Counted from the stretch's first letter, positions 27,719 to 37,306 are shown. The stretch is 64,000 nucleotides of DNA from Bacteroidota bacterium (GCA_021156365.1 JAJNDK010000002.1:62001-126000), one strand, 5' to 3'. The notes: generated from the sequence alone by a model not told the origin. Numbers and translations are program-made.

Positions 27719-27753
27719 AAACGCTTCTGCAAAACAGGGGCGTTTATTTTTTT
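27719..27753 (+). terminator. terminator of DUF1328 gene
   Basis: AAACGC (27719-27724) pairs with GCGTTT (27740-27745) and is followed by a T run. Confidence 0.7.
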
Positions 27754-27777
27754 GTATATGTTACCTATAAATCACAA

Positions 27778-27817
27778 AAAAGGCCTTCCGTTTTCACGAA
27801 AGGCCTTTCCTTTTTAT
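27778..27817 (-). terminator. bidirectional terminator 3' of T9SS gene
   Basis: AAAGGCCTTCCG and CGAAAGGCCTTT form a 12-bp stem with one mismatch. A and T runs lie on both sides, so it can end the minus-strand T9SS gene at 27830. Confidence 0.75.
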
Positions 27818-27829
27818 TATAGTGTCGTA

Positions 27830-30130
27830 TTATTCTTTAATGAATTTCTTAACAGCGCTTTCATTTGTATTCAGATTGGTGATCCGGACGAAATAATAGC
27901 CCGCATCCAGTCCCTGTACATCAAAGCTGTGTGTGTTTCCTGCTTCGTTTGCAGAAATAAGTCTGCCGCTCAGGTCTGTTAGCTCATACTTGAAATTGTC
28001 TTTTGAACCGATCGCTTCAATAGTTACGATCGCACCGGAAGGATTCGGATACAGGTCGAAACCTGCAGCACCTGCAACCTCGTTGATATTGATCGGTTGT
28101 CCATCTTCAGTAACTGCAAAAGCAGGATTTAAAGAAGTAATGCCCATCCGCGTCAATTCATAGGTGTTGTTTAAACCGGTACCTGCGGCCGAAGGTGTGA
28201 TCACATCCCAGGCAGATCCGCCATAATTCATAATGTAGGCATTGCTTCTGTCAAAACCATTCACTTCCGAACCGGCCATCCAGCCTAATTTAAGATTGGA
28301 GTTGAGAACCGGAACTGTTGTATTAATGAACCAGGTTTTGTCTACCATTTTCGCAAAGTCGGAAGAAACTATACCGGAGGTTGCATTGCTCAGTACTGTG
28401 TTCATCGCATTTACACTGAAGTATCCTGTAGAAGAGCCCGGCTCCTGTTGGATTTGTGCAGGAGCGTAACTTGTAGAAGTTCCTACCGGGAAAGTCACAT
28501 AGGTAGAACCTGCAATAACATTCATTGCAAGCGATCCCGAAATATTTCCATCGGTAATAATATACCTGTTCTCATTGTAACCGATAATAGATGCAGAAGG
28601 TGTGATGGTAAGGTTGCTGTTGTTTGTCAGCTCTACGCTGCCGCTTAACATTCTCATTTCAGTGCCTATAAACATATTCGATCCGATCACAAGGTGGCCT
28701 GTTCCTGCCGTATTGATCACTAATTTATCCATCAGATTAAAACCGGTACCCTGGTCGAAAAACAAAGTATCATTGGTAACCGAAGTTAAATTCAAATGGA
28801 GCTCAGAGCCTGTTCCACCACTGAAGGTCGACATATGATTTTGAGACAATGTTCCGTTTAACATTAATACCTGTGCGTTCATAACGATAGTACCGGATAT
28901 TAAATTCATATGTCCGCCAACGCTCGTAGAATCCGTTAGCATAACGCTGTAAGGACCGGGGGCGGTATAGTTAACGGTAAGATTGTTCAGTCCAGAGCCG
29001 CTTAGTTCAATTCCTGCTGCTGCATTTGTAGTTCCTAAATATTCCACATTATAAGCCGCCGTTCCATCAAAAGAACCAGTGTTCATTACGATTCCGCCTT
29101 CTTCAATACGGATAGTGCTCCCTGCGTTCATGGTCAGGTCGCCGCCATTTTCAATGCTGAATGCTCCTTCTGTCAGATGAAGCTCTCCTGCTACATTCAA
29201 TGCGCTTCCCAATTTTACCATTCCTGAACCTGTACGGTTGATCACCAGGCTATTGATAGAAGATCCGCCTGTAAACATCAGCATACTGCTCATCATACCT
29301 GAACCTTCAATAACGATGTCAGATGCAGCCGTGCTTGTCAGCGAGCTACCCATGGCTGTCATCAAATCGCCTCTCAGCGTAAGTTTATTGCCATTCAGTG
29401 CGATTTTTCCGGAGCTCATGTCCGCATTGCCGTTCACAATCACATCCCCGTTTAATGTGAGGATTTGGTTGTTATCGTCCAATCGCAGGTATATTTGCTG
29501 CATGGTAGTTGCATTCATTTCTATCCCGGTCGTTTTCGAACTTCCCACATACATTGTGTGATAATTATTGTTCAGGTTGAGAACACCACCGCTGATAGCC
29601 ATGCTTCCATCCTCTACCTTGATGGTAGAATTCGTTGCCATGGTCAGATTTCCATTGGTACCCAAGGTTAAGGCGCCGGCTTCAAGGAACAGCGTGTCTC
29701 CCACATTCGCCACAGCCGAAATAGTTAAAGACAATGCCCTGTTCACCATTTTACTTACCAGTAGATCCCCTGAAAATGTACAAGAGGACAAGGTGTTGAA
29801 AGTTAGTGTGCGAATGCTCACTGTTCCATCCCCTGTCATTTGCCCGGATGACATTTCCACCCAATTGCTGCTGGTACTGGACAAAGTACCATCAACTGTA
29901 AAGCTGCTGATCAGTCCTGAAAAAGTAACATCCTGATCCAGGGTCACCGTAATCCCAACGGGGATAATGATGTCCTGGTTAGAAACAGTTGTTCCCGGAG
30001 CAATTCCGCCCCAGGTTGTAGTACTACTCCAGTTACCTGAAGTAACAGCCGTAAAAGCTTTCGCGGATGTTGAGAAGAAGATTCCCAGAACAAAGACCGC
30101 TATTTTTAATATAAATAGATGTTTTTTCAT
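27830..30130 (-). CDS. T9SS type A sorting domain surface protein
   Basis: 766 residues. A signal peptide (about 1-25) is followed by a long Gly/Asn/Ser/Thr-rich beta-solenoid-like body with recurring LNG, MNAG and GGSL phrases. The end is a type IX secretion tail (about 690-766): FDLYPNPSGAIVTIEA, LTDLSGRLI and GYYFVRITN. Such proteins are exported by the Por system and may act as adhesins. Single gene with a TGGTAT half-site 63 nt upstream. Confidence 0.9.
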   Translation of the reverse strand: MKKHLFILKIAVFVLGIFFSTSAKAFTAVTSGNWSSTTTWGGIAPGTTVSNQDIIIPVGITVTLDQDVTFSGLISSFTVDGTLSSTSSNWVEMSSGQMTGDGTVSIRTLTFNTLSSCTFSGDLLVSKMVNRALSLTISAVANVGDTLFLEAGALTLGTNGNLTMATNSTIKVEDGSMAISGGVLNLNNNYHTMYVGSSKTTGIEMNATTMQQIYLRLDDNNQILTLNGDVIVNGNADMSSGKIALNGNKLTLRGDLMTAMGSSLTSTAASDIVIEGSGMMSSMLMFTGGSSINSLVINRTGSGMVKLGSALNVAGELHLTEGAFSIENGGDLTMNAGSTIRIEEGGIVMNTGSFDGTAAYNVEYLGTTNAAAGIELSGSGLNNLTVNYTAPGPYSVMLTDSTSVGGHMNLISGTIVMNAQVLMLNGTLSQNHMSTFSGGTGSELHLNLTSVTNDTLFFDQGTGFNLMDKLVINTAGTGHLVIGSNMFIGTEMRMLSGSVELTNNSNLTITPSASIIGYNENRYIITDGNISGSLAMNVIAGSTYVTFPVGTSTSYAPAQIQQEPGSSTGYFSVNAMNTVLSNATSGIVSSDFAKMVDKTWFINTTVPVLNSNLKLGWMAGSEVNGFDRSNAYIMNYGGSAWDVITPSAAGTGLNNTYELTRMGITSLNPAFAVTEDGQPININEVAGAAGFDLYPNPSGAIVTIEAIGSKDNFKYELTDLSGRLISANEAGNTHSFDVQGLDAGYYFVRITNLNTNESAVKKFIKE

Positions 30131-30289
30131 GTTGTTGTTTTTTTATTTTGAATTTTAGTTTATTGTACCTGTGGCTATCAAAAAGCCATACCAGTAGGGA
30201 AATGACTGTAAACATTGATTTTTTTACGTATCCATTGTATTGTAGCTGAGTACTTCTTTACTCATTTAGGCTTTCCCACTCAACAACAA

Positions 30290-30321
30290 AAAAACGGGCT
30301 GCCTTTCGGACAGCCCGTTTA
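30290..30321 (-). terminator. terminator 3' of 30340 gene
   Basis: AAACGGGCTG and CAGCCCGTTT form a perfect 10-bp stem. On the minus strand it is followed by a T run. Confidence 0.9.
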
Positions 30322-30339
30322 CAAGTTCTATTGAACAGA

Positions 30340-30768
30340 TTATTTTTCGTCGGTATTTGTTTTAAGTCCCCAGATCTCGACATTAGCTTTTACATCTTTA
30401 CGGTTCGGAAGTGTTTTGTAAACAAATACGATCTTCTTAATACTGCGCTCTCCGCCATTCAGATCGATCTCTTTACTTTGTCCCGGAGCTTTTACCGGGT
30501 AGCCCACTTTTATTTTCTGATTGTCGCCGCTTTCGTAATACACTTCAAGCTCAACCAGGTCAATAGGTGCATCTTCCACTTTAAATATCAAAGCTGCGAA
30601 ACGATCAGCGCCTACCACTTTAACTTCGTCGCGGTCTTTGGAAAAATCCACAGTAGTTTGACCTATTTTGTGCCAGCCTTTTTTATCACTGATCACTACT
30701 TTTGTTTGTGCTACTGCTGTATTCACAGTTGCTATGGCAATTGCCAGGATACAAATTATCTTTTTCAT
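30340..30768 (-). CDS. secreted beta-rich protein, unknown function
   Basis: 142 residues with a signal peptide (MKKIICILAIAIATVNTAVAQ) and a mature beta-rich part (WHKIGQTTVDFSKDRDEVKV, GADRFAALIFKVEDAPIDL, YYESGD). Probably periplasmic. I do not recognise a named domain. TGGCACAGGATTTTGTT lies about 55 nt upstream and resembles a sigma-54 promoter shifted by one base at -12. Confidence 0.75.
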   Translation of the reverse strand: MKKIICILAIAIATVNTAVAQTKVVISDKKGWHKIGQTTVDFSKDRDEVKVVGADRFAALIFKVEDAPIDLVELEVYYESGDNQKIKVGYPVKAPGQSKEIDLNGGERSIKKIVFVYKTLPNRKDVKANVEIWGLKTNTDEK

Positions 30769-30984
30769 GTTGTTGTTTTTTTAGTTTATTAAATATGTGT
30801 TGAGTTAACAAAATCCTGTGCCAGCAGGTGTGTACCAAAGAAAAATACTTATTTCCAAAAACCACAGAGCATTAAAATACACGCTGTCTATCACGCTCGT
30901 GGAACAATTACTCAAAGCGGGGTAAAAAGAACCCACATCTACGGTAAAAAAACAGTACATGCATAAATTGAGGAAATAATGCCC

Positions 30985-32058
30985 TTAGATCAGCTTTCGA
31001 AGAATGCGGGTAATGATCCCCGCTTGTTGTATTTTTATTTCCACCTTGGCTACCGGCCGGTTTACCGAATATTCTATGTAGAACAATTTGATCAGGAGTA
31101 AAAAGTAAGAGATCAGCAAAGGTCCGAATACCAGGCCTGGCAATCCGAAAAATTTTAATCCGAGTATCACGCCAAGTACTGTTACCACCGGATGTACATC
31201 CCCTATTCTTTTCGAAACGACCATGCGGATCAGATTATCCACATTGGCAAGCGCAACTGCCGAAAACAAAATAATGAACACACCCTGCCATACTTTACCG
31301 TCTGCCAACAGGAACACAGAAACCGGAAGCCATATAATAGCTGTTCCTACTAATGGAATGATAGAGGCGCAACCCGTGAGAATAGCCCACAGACCTGCTT
31401 CCGGTACGCCTGCCAGCAGGTAGGCTCCATATGCAAAAGCACCCTGCGCAAGGGCAACCGCCGGAACCCCAATGGCATTGCTATACGTCTGATCGACAAG
31501 CTCTTTGCCAAACAACAGTATTTTGGATTTTTTGAACGGAAGGTAGTACACAATACGGGCTTCAATAGAATGAGTGTTGATCAACAGGAAATAAAGGAAA
31601 AAGTACATCATTAATAAGCTACCTAACATGTTCAGTGAACTCGCTAAAACATCGCCTATATGCTCAGTTACAAAAGCAGTGGCCTTTTCGCCAAAGTTCT
31701 TTGTTGTGATCTTAACAGGGAGGCTGTCCAGCTTAGAAGTAAGCTTATCGATGAATTCCTTGATCTGCTGCGGATCATCCGCTATAGCAGTTGCTTTATT
31801 TAAAAGCATACCTATAACAAAGCCAACCGGCAATACAACAATGATAAACGAGATCAGGATGATTATGACGGCCGCAAGAGACTTATGTATTCTCCAATGT
31901 TTCGCCATTTTGTACATAAAGTTCTTGAACAGGACATAAAATACAACAGCCCCGAGAAAAGCTGCAAAAAACTCATTCACACCACAAAACAGGAAAACCC
32001 CGAGGATGAGAATAAAAAAAGCAAATAAGTATTTTTGAATTAAAGATTCCTGTTGCAC
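30985..32058 (-). CDS. AI-2E family transporter
   Basis: 357 residues with about seven or eight membrane segments and the family motif LVGTAIIWLPV...LADG, followed by DNLIRMVVSKRIGDVHPVVTVLGVILGLKFFGLPGLVFGP. Members export small solutes; the substrate is not evident. The start is GTG at 32058. CGGCATATAAATTGAA lies 39 nt upstream. Confidence 0.88.
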   Translation of the reverse strand: MQQESLIQKYLFAFFILILGVFLFCGVNEFFAAFLGAVVFYVLFKNFMYKMAKHWRIHKSLAAVIIILISFIIVVLPVGFVIGMLLNKATAIADDPQQIKEFIDKLTSKLDSLPVKITTKNFGEKATAFVTEHIGDVLASSLNMLGSLLMMYFFLYFLLINTHSIEARIVYYLPFKKSKILLFGKELVDQTYSNAIGVPAVALAQGAFAYGAYLLAGVPEAGLWAILTGCASIIPLVGTAIIWLPVSVFLLADGKVWQGVFIILFSAVALANVDNLIRMVVSKRIGDVHPVVTVLGVILGLKFFGLPGLVFGPLLISYFLLLIKLFYIEYSVNRPVAKVEIKIQQAGIITRILRKLI

Positions 32059-32262
32059 GGTTGTGTTTTTTATTCACAGAATTCAATTTATATGCCGGGC
32101 GATCCAAAAATAGAATTTGCGCAAAATTTCACAAAATAATATGGGGAGTAGCTTTTTCTACATATTCCCGCAGTTTTAGAATTGAAATTCCCTGAAAAGC
32201 CGAAAGAAGGCTGGCATAGGTTTTTTATACTATATGCAGATAACCATTAAAAATAAAATATT

Positions 32263-32616
32263 ATGAAAAATCAAGGCCCAAATCCTCAGAAAAAAGACGA
32301 AAACGTTGGAAAAAATCCAACGCAAACGCCTACGCAAAAAACAACTCCTAATCAAAAATCTGAAAAAGAATACGACACATTGGATCCGGAAAATGAACTG
32401 ACAGAAACAAAAAAACAGAACAACGGAAAAAATGATGCACGTACTCCTGAAACCCGCAGAAATGAAAAAGACACTGTAGATGAAAACGAGGTTTATGACG
32501 AGGAACAAGATGAAACTGAACAACCGCGTAATGATAAACCACGCAACGAACAATCACGCGATGAAAAACCCATTGGAAACAAATCCATGGATACAGAAAG
32601 AGAAGAAGAAGTTTAA
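32263..32616 (+). CDS. hydrophilic low-complexity protein
   Basis: 117 residues, almost wholly charged or polar (Lys, Glu, Asn, Asp, Thr, Gln), without hydrophobic core; probably disordered. Repeated RNDKPRNEQSRDEKP-like phrases occur near the end. The ATG follows TTAAAAATAAAATATT, TGGCAT is 51 nt upstream, and a strong terminator follows, so it looks like a real single-gene unit. Possibly a stress-related hydrophilin; that is speculation. Confidence 0.65.
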   Translation: MKNQGPNPQKKDENVGKNPTQTPTQKTTPNQKSEKEYDTLDPENELTETKKQNNGKNDARTPETRRNEKDTVDENEVYDEEQDETEQPRNDKPRNEQSRDEKPIGNKSMDTEREEEV

Positions 32617-32648
32617 ACTCTGAAACCACACTGAAACCCGAAAAATTT

Positions 32649-32678
32649 AAAGGGCCCTGTTTTGCAGGGTCCTTTTTT
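32649..32678 (+). terminator. terminator of 32263 gene
   Basis: AAAGGGCCCTG and CAGGGTCCTTTT pair around a TTTTG loop, and the right arm runs into a T run. Confidence 0.8.
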
Positions 32679-32704
32679 CGTTTATAGGATCTCAGGGGAT
32701 GTGA

Positions 32705-34993
32705 CTACAGGCGAATACCTATAATGCAAACGTCATCGACTTGCTCCAGGTTACCCTTCCAGGCTTTGAATTTTTGATCCAGGCTTTCTGATTGTTTTTC
32801 GAGTGGCAGTGTTTGGTTGGCAAGAAGAAATTCTTTCAACTGTTTGTGCTTGAATTTTTTGCCACCTGCCTGACGGATCAACTGATCATCCCCGCCAAAC
32901 TGATCTGCATAACCGTCCGTAAACAGGTAAAATGCTGTCCCCGGAATGTATCCGATCTTGTGAGTGGTAAATGGTTTCGGATTGTCGGTTTTGCCTATCG
33001 GTTGTTTATTGGCTTTGACTTCGACAAGCTCAGCCACCGCCATATCCGCTACAGCGCTCACATACCACAAGGGATTGTTGGCTCCACTCCAATACACCTG
33101 TTCGTTTGTTTTATCAATACATAAAAGTGAAATATCCATTCCATCTTTCACTTCACTTTCGCTTTTCTCAAATGTTTCCAGTACAAGCTCGCGGGTTTTG
33201 TCCAATATTCTGCCCGTTTCTGTTTCACCGAACTCTTTCACCGCCCGGTTGAGTGCATTGGAGCAAACAACAGAAACCATTGCCCCCGGAACACCATGAC
33301 CTGTGCTATCTGCTGCGGCAATATACACTTTACCATCCACTACCTCCATAAAATAAAAATCGCCGGCCACCAGATCTTTCGGGCGATACAAAATGAAATT
33401 CCCGGGCAGATGTTTGCTTACAAACTCCTGGGGAGGTAAAATAGCCTCCTGAAGTCGTTTGGCATAGCTGATACTTTCTATGATCTCTTTCTGCTTTTCT
33501 TCTATTATCTGCTTCTGCGCTTCGGCTTCTTTGCGTTTATTCTCCACCAGCTCCTTTTGCAGGGTGATCGTTTCCTTCTGCCTTTGCGTGAGCTTGAAAC
33601 GGTTATAGATAAAACCTGCAAACACCAGGATCAATATAAGCCCGATTATCAATGCATACCGAAGCGTTGATTCCTGTTTCAGGGCAAGTTCTTTTTGCGC
33701 TATCTGCGAAAGATGAAGCTGCCTTTCATTCTCCTTTTTTTCTTCTTCAAAGTGTTCCTGTAATTGCTGCACCTGCTGAAATTCCTCTTCTTTCGATTCG
33801 TACACGCTATCGCTTAGCGAAGTGCGCAGCTTCTGGAATTCGTAGGCCGATTTGTAGTCCTGGGTTTTTAAAGCCAGCTCTGTCAGCCGTTGGTAGGACA
33901 TTCCCAGTATGCGTTCGTTCTTCAGCTTTTTTGCCAGCATCACCGTCTTCTTCAAATACATAACGGCCTTATCGGGTTCTCCGGTATGCACAAACACATT
34001 GCTCAACGAAAAATAAATATCGGCAGTGAGCACATCGCTATCGGGCAATTGCTCAGTAATCTGAAGTGCCGACAAATGATGTTCAAGCGCTTTCACCGGC
34101 TGATCAAGGTCCATATAAATTTGTCCTACGATCATGTTCGACTGGGCAATGGTGGCGGGATCGGCGCATCTCATGTAGAGGTCCAAGGCCAGCAGGTTAT
34201 TCTCCAAAGCCTCTTTGAATTTATTCTCTGCCAAATAGATGTTGCCCAGATCGGAATAAGAATCCGCAACACCTTTGTCGTCTTTCAGTTTTCTTGACAC
34301 CCCAAGCGACAGTTTGTGGTATTCAAGCGCTTTCTGATAGTTTTTCCGGGTGATATAGAAATTGCCAAGCTGTTCGTACAATATACCTACATACCGATCG
34401 TCGTTGGCAGAAGCAGCAAGACGGATCCCTTCTAAAAAATGCTTTTCCACCAGTTCCGGTTTCCCCATAAGATCATACACACTGGCCAGACTGTGGTGCT
34501 GGACTGCCATGTTCTTCAGATCATCCAGTTCCTGGTACATGGCCAGCGCTTTGTTGGTATAATCAAGACTTTTATCTTCATTACCTTCCAGGGCATACAT
34601 TTCACCGATTCGCTGATAGGATGCCGCTATATCTATACGGTCGCCCGTTTCTTCCGCTATTTTCAAGGCTTTCAAATGGTATTCGAGCGCTTTTGGATAG
34701 TTATCATTGAAATAAGCTCCTCTGCCAAGAGCGCTGTACGAACGTATGATCCCTTTTTTAAAATCCAGTTTTTTACTCAGGTCGAGCGCCTGCTGCGCAC
34801 TATTCTGTGCCTTGCTTATCTCGTTCTCCAGGCGGTATTCGCGGCTCAACTCGAGCAATGCTTTTACCCCGATTGTGTCTTCCGTACTGTTTTTCAGGAT
34901 TGTGTTCAACGAATCTATTTTCCGGTTCTGCGCAAAGCTGGCAGTAGGAAAAAGAATACCGAGGGTTAGTACTAAAACGATGATCCGTTTCAC
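32705..34993 (-). CDS. TPR-containing SpoIIE-type protein phosphatase
   Basis: 762 residues. A signal peptide (about 1-21) is followed by about eight TPR repeats (about 30-400; KALEYHLKALKIAEETGD and variants), a coiled coil, one membrane helix (YALIIGLILILVFAGFIY, about 443-462) and a second coiled coil. The C-terminal PP2C/SpoIIE domain has metal-binding motifs AGDFYF and DSTGHGVPGA. The TPR part would sense a signal outside the cytoplasm and the phosphatase act inside. GTG start. Confidence 0.92.
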   Translation of the reverse strand: MKRIIVLVLTLGILFPTASFAQNRKIDSLNTILKNSTEDTIGVKALLELSREYRLENEISKAQNSAQQALDLSKKLDFKKGIIRSYSALGRGAYFNDNYPKALEYHLKALKIAEETGDRIDIAASYQRIGEMYALEGNEDKSLDYTNKALAMYQELDDLKNMAVQHHSLASVYDLMGKPELVEKHFLEGIRLAASANDDRYVGILYEQLGNFYITRKNYQKALEYHKLSLGVSRKLKDDKGVADSYSDLGNIYLAENKFKEALENNLLALDLYMRCADPATIAQSNMIVGQIYMDLDQPVKALEHHLSALQITEQLPDSDVLTADIYFSLSNVFVHTGEPDKAVMYLKKTVMLAKKLKNERILGMSYQRLTELALKTQDYKSAYEFQKLRTSLSDSVYESKEEEFQQVQQLQEHFEEEKKENERQLHLSQIAQKELALKQESTLRYALIIGLILILVFAGFIYNRFKLTQRQKETITLQKELVENKRKEAEAQKQIIEEKQKEIIESISYAKRLQEAILPPQEFVSKHLPGNFILYRPKDLVAGDFYFMEVVDGKVYIAAADSTGHGVPGAMVSVVCSNALNRAVKEFGETETGRILDKTRELVLETFEKSESEVKDGMDISLLCIDKTNEQVYWSGANNPLWYVSAVADMAVAELVEVKANKQPIGKTDNPKPFTTHKIGYIPGTAFYLFTDGYADQFGGDDQLIRQAGGKKFKHKQLKEFLLANQTLPLEKQSESLDQKFKAWKGNLEQVDDVCIIGIRL

Positions 34994-35083
34994 AAAATAA
35001 CTGTTTGCACTAAGATACTAATCTTTTGGAAAATATATTTCGGTAAACCGTTGGTGTATATACCGCTGACCGAATGAAAACAA

Positions 35084-35109
35084 AAAAGGAGATCAATAGA
35101 TCTCCTTTT
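35084..35109 (-). terminator. probable native tRNA-Lys terminator, now separated from its gene
   Basis: AAAAGGAGATC and GATCTCCTTTT form a perfect 11-bp stem with a minus-strand T run. It lies on the chromosome side of attL, where sequence 3' of the tRNA would have been before insertion. Confidence 0.65.
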
Positions 35110-35132
35110 GTTCCGAATATTTCTTTGGCTAA

Positions 35133-35148
35133 TGTGATCCCGCTGGGA
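35133..35148. other. attL core
   Basis: TGTGATCCCGCTGGGA, identical to the tRNA-Lys 3' end at 60390-60405; the flanking bases differ. Confidence 0.88.
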
Positions 35149-35230
35149 AATTCAAAAATTTATTTCAAACTCTTGAAAGGCCCTTGTGGCAATGAGTTTG
35201 GGAGGCTATATCAATTAGATTATCAAATCT

Positions 35231-35249
35231 GTTCGCTGATAAGTTCGCT
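35231..35249 (+). other. left arm-type integrase site pair
   Basis: GTTCGCTGATAAGTTCGCTA: two GTTCGCT copies 12 bp apart, about 85 bp inside attL. The same pair with the same spacing occurs near the right end. Confidence 0.6.
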
Positions 35250-35357
35250 AACTATACTATTCTTAAATGATTCTAAAGAACGAAACAATACAATAAAGAT
35301 AAAGAATATTTGATAACAATTTGCATGAACAGGGTAGTTTTTTAGTTAAATTTTTCC

Positions 35358-35555
35358 TCAGTCAATTAAGTATTTTTCGACTGTTTCCAAGGTGAGCCCG
35401 GTATATTTGCAAAATTCTTCGACGGTTATAAACTGGTCTGTTGATTTATTTAACGCTTTCCGGATCTTGCTTAACAGATCACGGGAATAGCGCTCACTTT
35501 TTCCGGTTATTCTTTGTACGTCTTTGGAGTAGACACAGGCTCTTTTTGGTTCCAT
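35358..35555 (-). CDS. small HTH-like protein
   Basis: 65 residues from the ATG at 35555 (MEPKRACVYSKDVQRITG); the open frame reaches 35735 but its extra 60 residues look non-coding. Contains YSKDVQRITGKSERYSRDLLSKIR and FITVEEFCKYTGLTLETVEKYL, two helix-turn-helix-like stretches. Possibly a regulator of the element's left end. Confidence 0.55.
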   Translation of the reverse strand: MEPKRACVYSKDVQRITGKSERYSRDLLSKIRKALNKSTDQFITVEEFCKYTGLTLETVEKYLID

Positions 35556-35834
35556 TTGATAGGGTATGTATGATTTATCTATAGGGATGCTATGGGGCAT
35601 CCATCTATTTCGGCTAAAGTATTTCCTATTTCCATTCGCGCAAACGGCTAAATCGGCATAATTGGTAGTTATTGACTTGTTGCGGCAGGCCTGCTTTGTG
35701 GGGCTGCCCGTATTGAAATAGTTTTGCTTTGTCAAATGATTTCTATTCGCGATATGAATGAGTTGGCCGTATTAAAAGAGCTACTGCAGGGCTTTGAGGT
35801 ACGAATACAAATCAAATTTAAAATCTCAAAGAAA

Positions 35835-36596
35835 ATGGCAAGGCAAAAAGGTATAATCAAACTGAAAGGGACCATCGGGGATGTGTCCTTTTATAAAACG
35901 CAGGACGGTGATCTTGCGCGCGCAAAAGGGGGCGTAGATGCGAGCAGGATCGCAAGCGACCCGGCTTTTGTACGAACACGGGAGAATAATACGGAGTTCG
36001 GATCATCTGCCAACTCAGGCAAAACGCTCCGGGATGCTGTACGCCCGCTAATGATGAGGGCGAGCGATAATCGGGTGGTTTCACGGCTAACTAAGCTGAT
36101 GACGGGTATCAAAAACATGGATACAGCTTCAGCACGTGGTGAGCGCACTGTAGGCTTAGCCATTGCCACTCCCGCAGCTAAAGCACTGATAAAAGGCTTT
36201 AATTTCAATATCAAGGCTGTATTAGGGGCTGTGTTGTTTAAGCCTTATCAGGTAACACCGGCAACCGGTGAGATCAGAATAAACAACCTTATTCCTCTAA
36301 ACGATATTGCTTATCCAACGGGTGCAACGCATGTGACGATACGGGGCGGTCTGGCAAAAATTGATTTTGCTAACGGTACTTACAACCTGCAACTAAGCAA
36401 TGAGGAAAATCTGCCGATCGATGCAGCTGTAAATAACGTGGTATTGACGCCTGCACCTGGTTCTCCGGGTGTTCCTTCGGTGGTGGGTACTGATCTGTAT
36501 TTACTCCAGGTTGAGTTTTATCAGGAAGTGAACGGGGTGCAGTACGCAATGAAAAATGGCGCCTACAATGCGCTGGCAATTGTTGAGGTGCAGTAA
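35835..36596 (+). CDS. unknown protein, MARQKG family
   Basis: 253 residues from the ATG at 35835; the open frame starts at 35724 but the added 37 residues look non-coding, and MARQKGIIKLKGTIGDVSFY is the conserved-looking beginning. No signal peptide or membrane segment. The N-terminal half has basic repeats (FVRTRENNTEFG, LRDAVRPLMMRASDNRVVSRL); the C-terminal half is beta-rich and ends in an Ig-like fold. I recall similar Bacteroidota proteins without function. First of three plus-strand genes. Confidence 0.75.
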   Translation: MARQKGIIKLKGTIGDVSFYKTQDGDLARAKGGVDASRIASDPAFVRTRENNTEFGSSANSGKTLRDAVRPLMMRASDNRVVSRLTKLMTGIKNMDTASARGERTVGLAIATPAAKALIKGFNFNIKAVLGAVLFKPYQVTPATGEIRINNLIPLNDIAYPTGATHVTIRGGLAKIDFANGTYNLQLSNEENLPIDAAVNNVVLTPAPGSPGVPSVVGTDLYLLQVEFYQEVNGVQYAMKNGAYNALAIVEVQ

Positions 36597-36636
36597 GATC
36601 AAAAAAACAAGTACTAACGATCAAAAATTATTCTCA

Positions 36637-36888
36637 ATGACAGACGCAACAGGAAATGTAACTACCACAATTGAATTTGAGGTAACTATGCAAAAACGCC
36701 ACAGCAACGGCGATGTAATTGACGCCAGTGTATCAGGCAGAAAGCTCAAAATCGGGGATGCCATTCTTCCGGCGCATAGCGCTGAAGAATGGCTGACTAT
36801 TACTGTAGAGCAGGGTGAAACAGACGGAACCTTACCAAAGGTAACGGTAAACTCGCACTCGAAGTTAACGAAAGCTGATGCCGGGTAG
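36637..36888 (+). CDS. small unknown protein of MARQKG cassette
   Basis: 83 residues from the ATG at 36637 (MTDATGNVTTTIEFEVTMQK), 40 bp after the preceding stop. Beta-rich with a Thr/Lys-rich end. The longer frame from 36556 overlaps the preceding gene and is less likely. No recognised family. Confidence 0.6.
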   Translation: MTDATGNVTTTIEFEVTMQKRHSNGDVIDASVSGRKLKIGDAILPAHSAEEWLTITVEQGETDGTLPKVTVNSHSKLTKADAG

Positions 36889-36961
36889 GCTTCGATGCTT
36901 CGACAAGCTCAGCATAAACTAGGCTCAGGGGGAGCCAACTCGCCACCAAAAAAATAAGATC

Positions 36962-37150
36962 ATGTCAACACACAATCACATAGAAAGCGGAACTATCCTG
37001 GGCACTGTTTCAGGAACGGCCTTAACCGTAGTGGTGAACATTGGTTCATCGGATATTATTAAAACAGCTGTGCTTGCAGCCATTGGGGCTGTGGTTAGTT
37101 TTTTTGTATCTGTGGGGTTGAAGTGGCTGGTTAAGAAGGTATGGCGTTAA
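36962..37150 (+). CDS. small two-TM holin-like protein
   Basis: 62 residues with two hydrophobic segments (TILGTVSGTALTVVVNIG and TAVLAAIGAVVSFFVSVGLK) and a basic end (VKKVWR), the shape of a small holin. The third gene of the cassette; the 73-bp gap before it contains CTTCGACAAGCTCAG, a sequence seen in many intergenic repeats. Confidence 0.55.
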   Translation: MSTHNHIESGTILGTVSGTALTVVVNIGSSDIIKTAVLAAIGAVVSFFVSVGLKWLVKKVWR

Positions 37151-37164
37151 GCCTCTCCCTAAAT

Positions 37165-37184
37165 CCCTCTCCCGTGGGAGAGGG
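37165..37184. repeat. REP-like palindrome
   Basis: CCCTCTCCC and GGGAGAGGG form a perfect 9-bp palindrome around GT, directly after the holin-like gene. Confidence 0.6.
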
Positions 37185-37190
37185 ACTTTA

Positions 37191-37222
37191 AAAGCCGTTC
37201 CGAGAGGAGCGGCTTTTTATTT
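37191..37222 (+). terminator. terminator of MARQKG cassette
   Basis: AAAGCCGTTCC pairs with GGAGCGGCTTT (one mismatch) around GAGA, followed by TTATTTT. Confidence 0.75.
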
Positions 37223-37306
37223 TGGAGATAACCCAAAAAAGCTGTGTTTTGGGTTATGTTGCGAAGATGTAACTCAAAATTTGCGAGTTCTGGGTTATGT
37301 TATAGA

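Noticed and set aside
35074-35313. 79-codon open frame across attL
   Set aside because: It joins chromosome and element sequence, so it would have arisen by insertion; no protein-like features.
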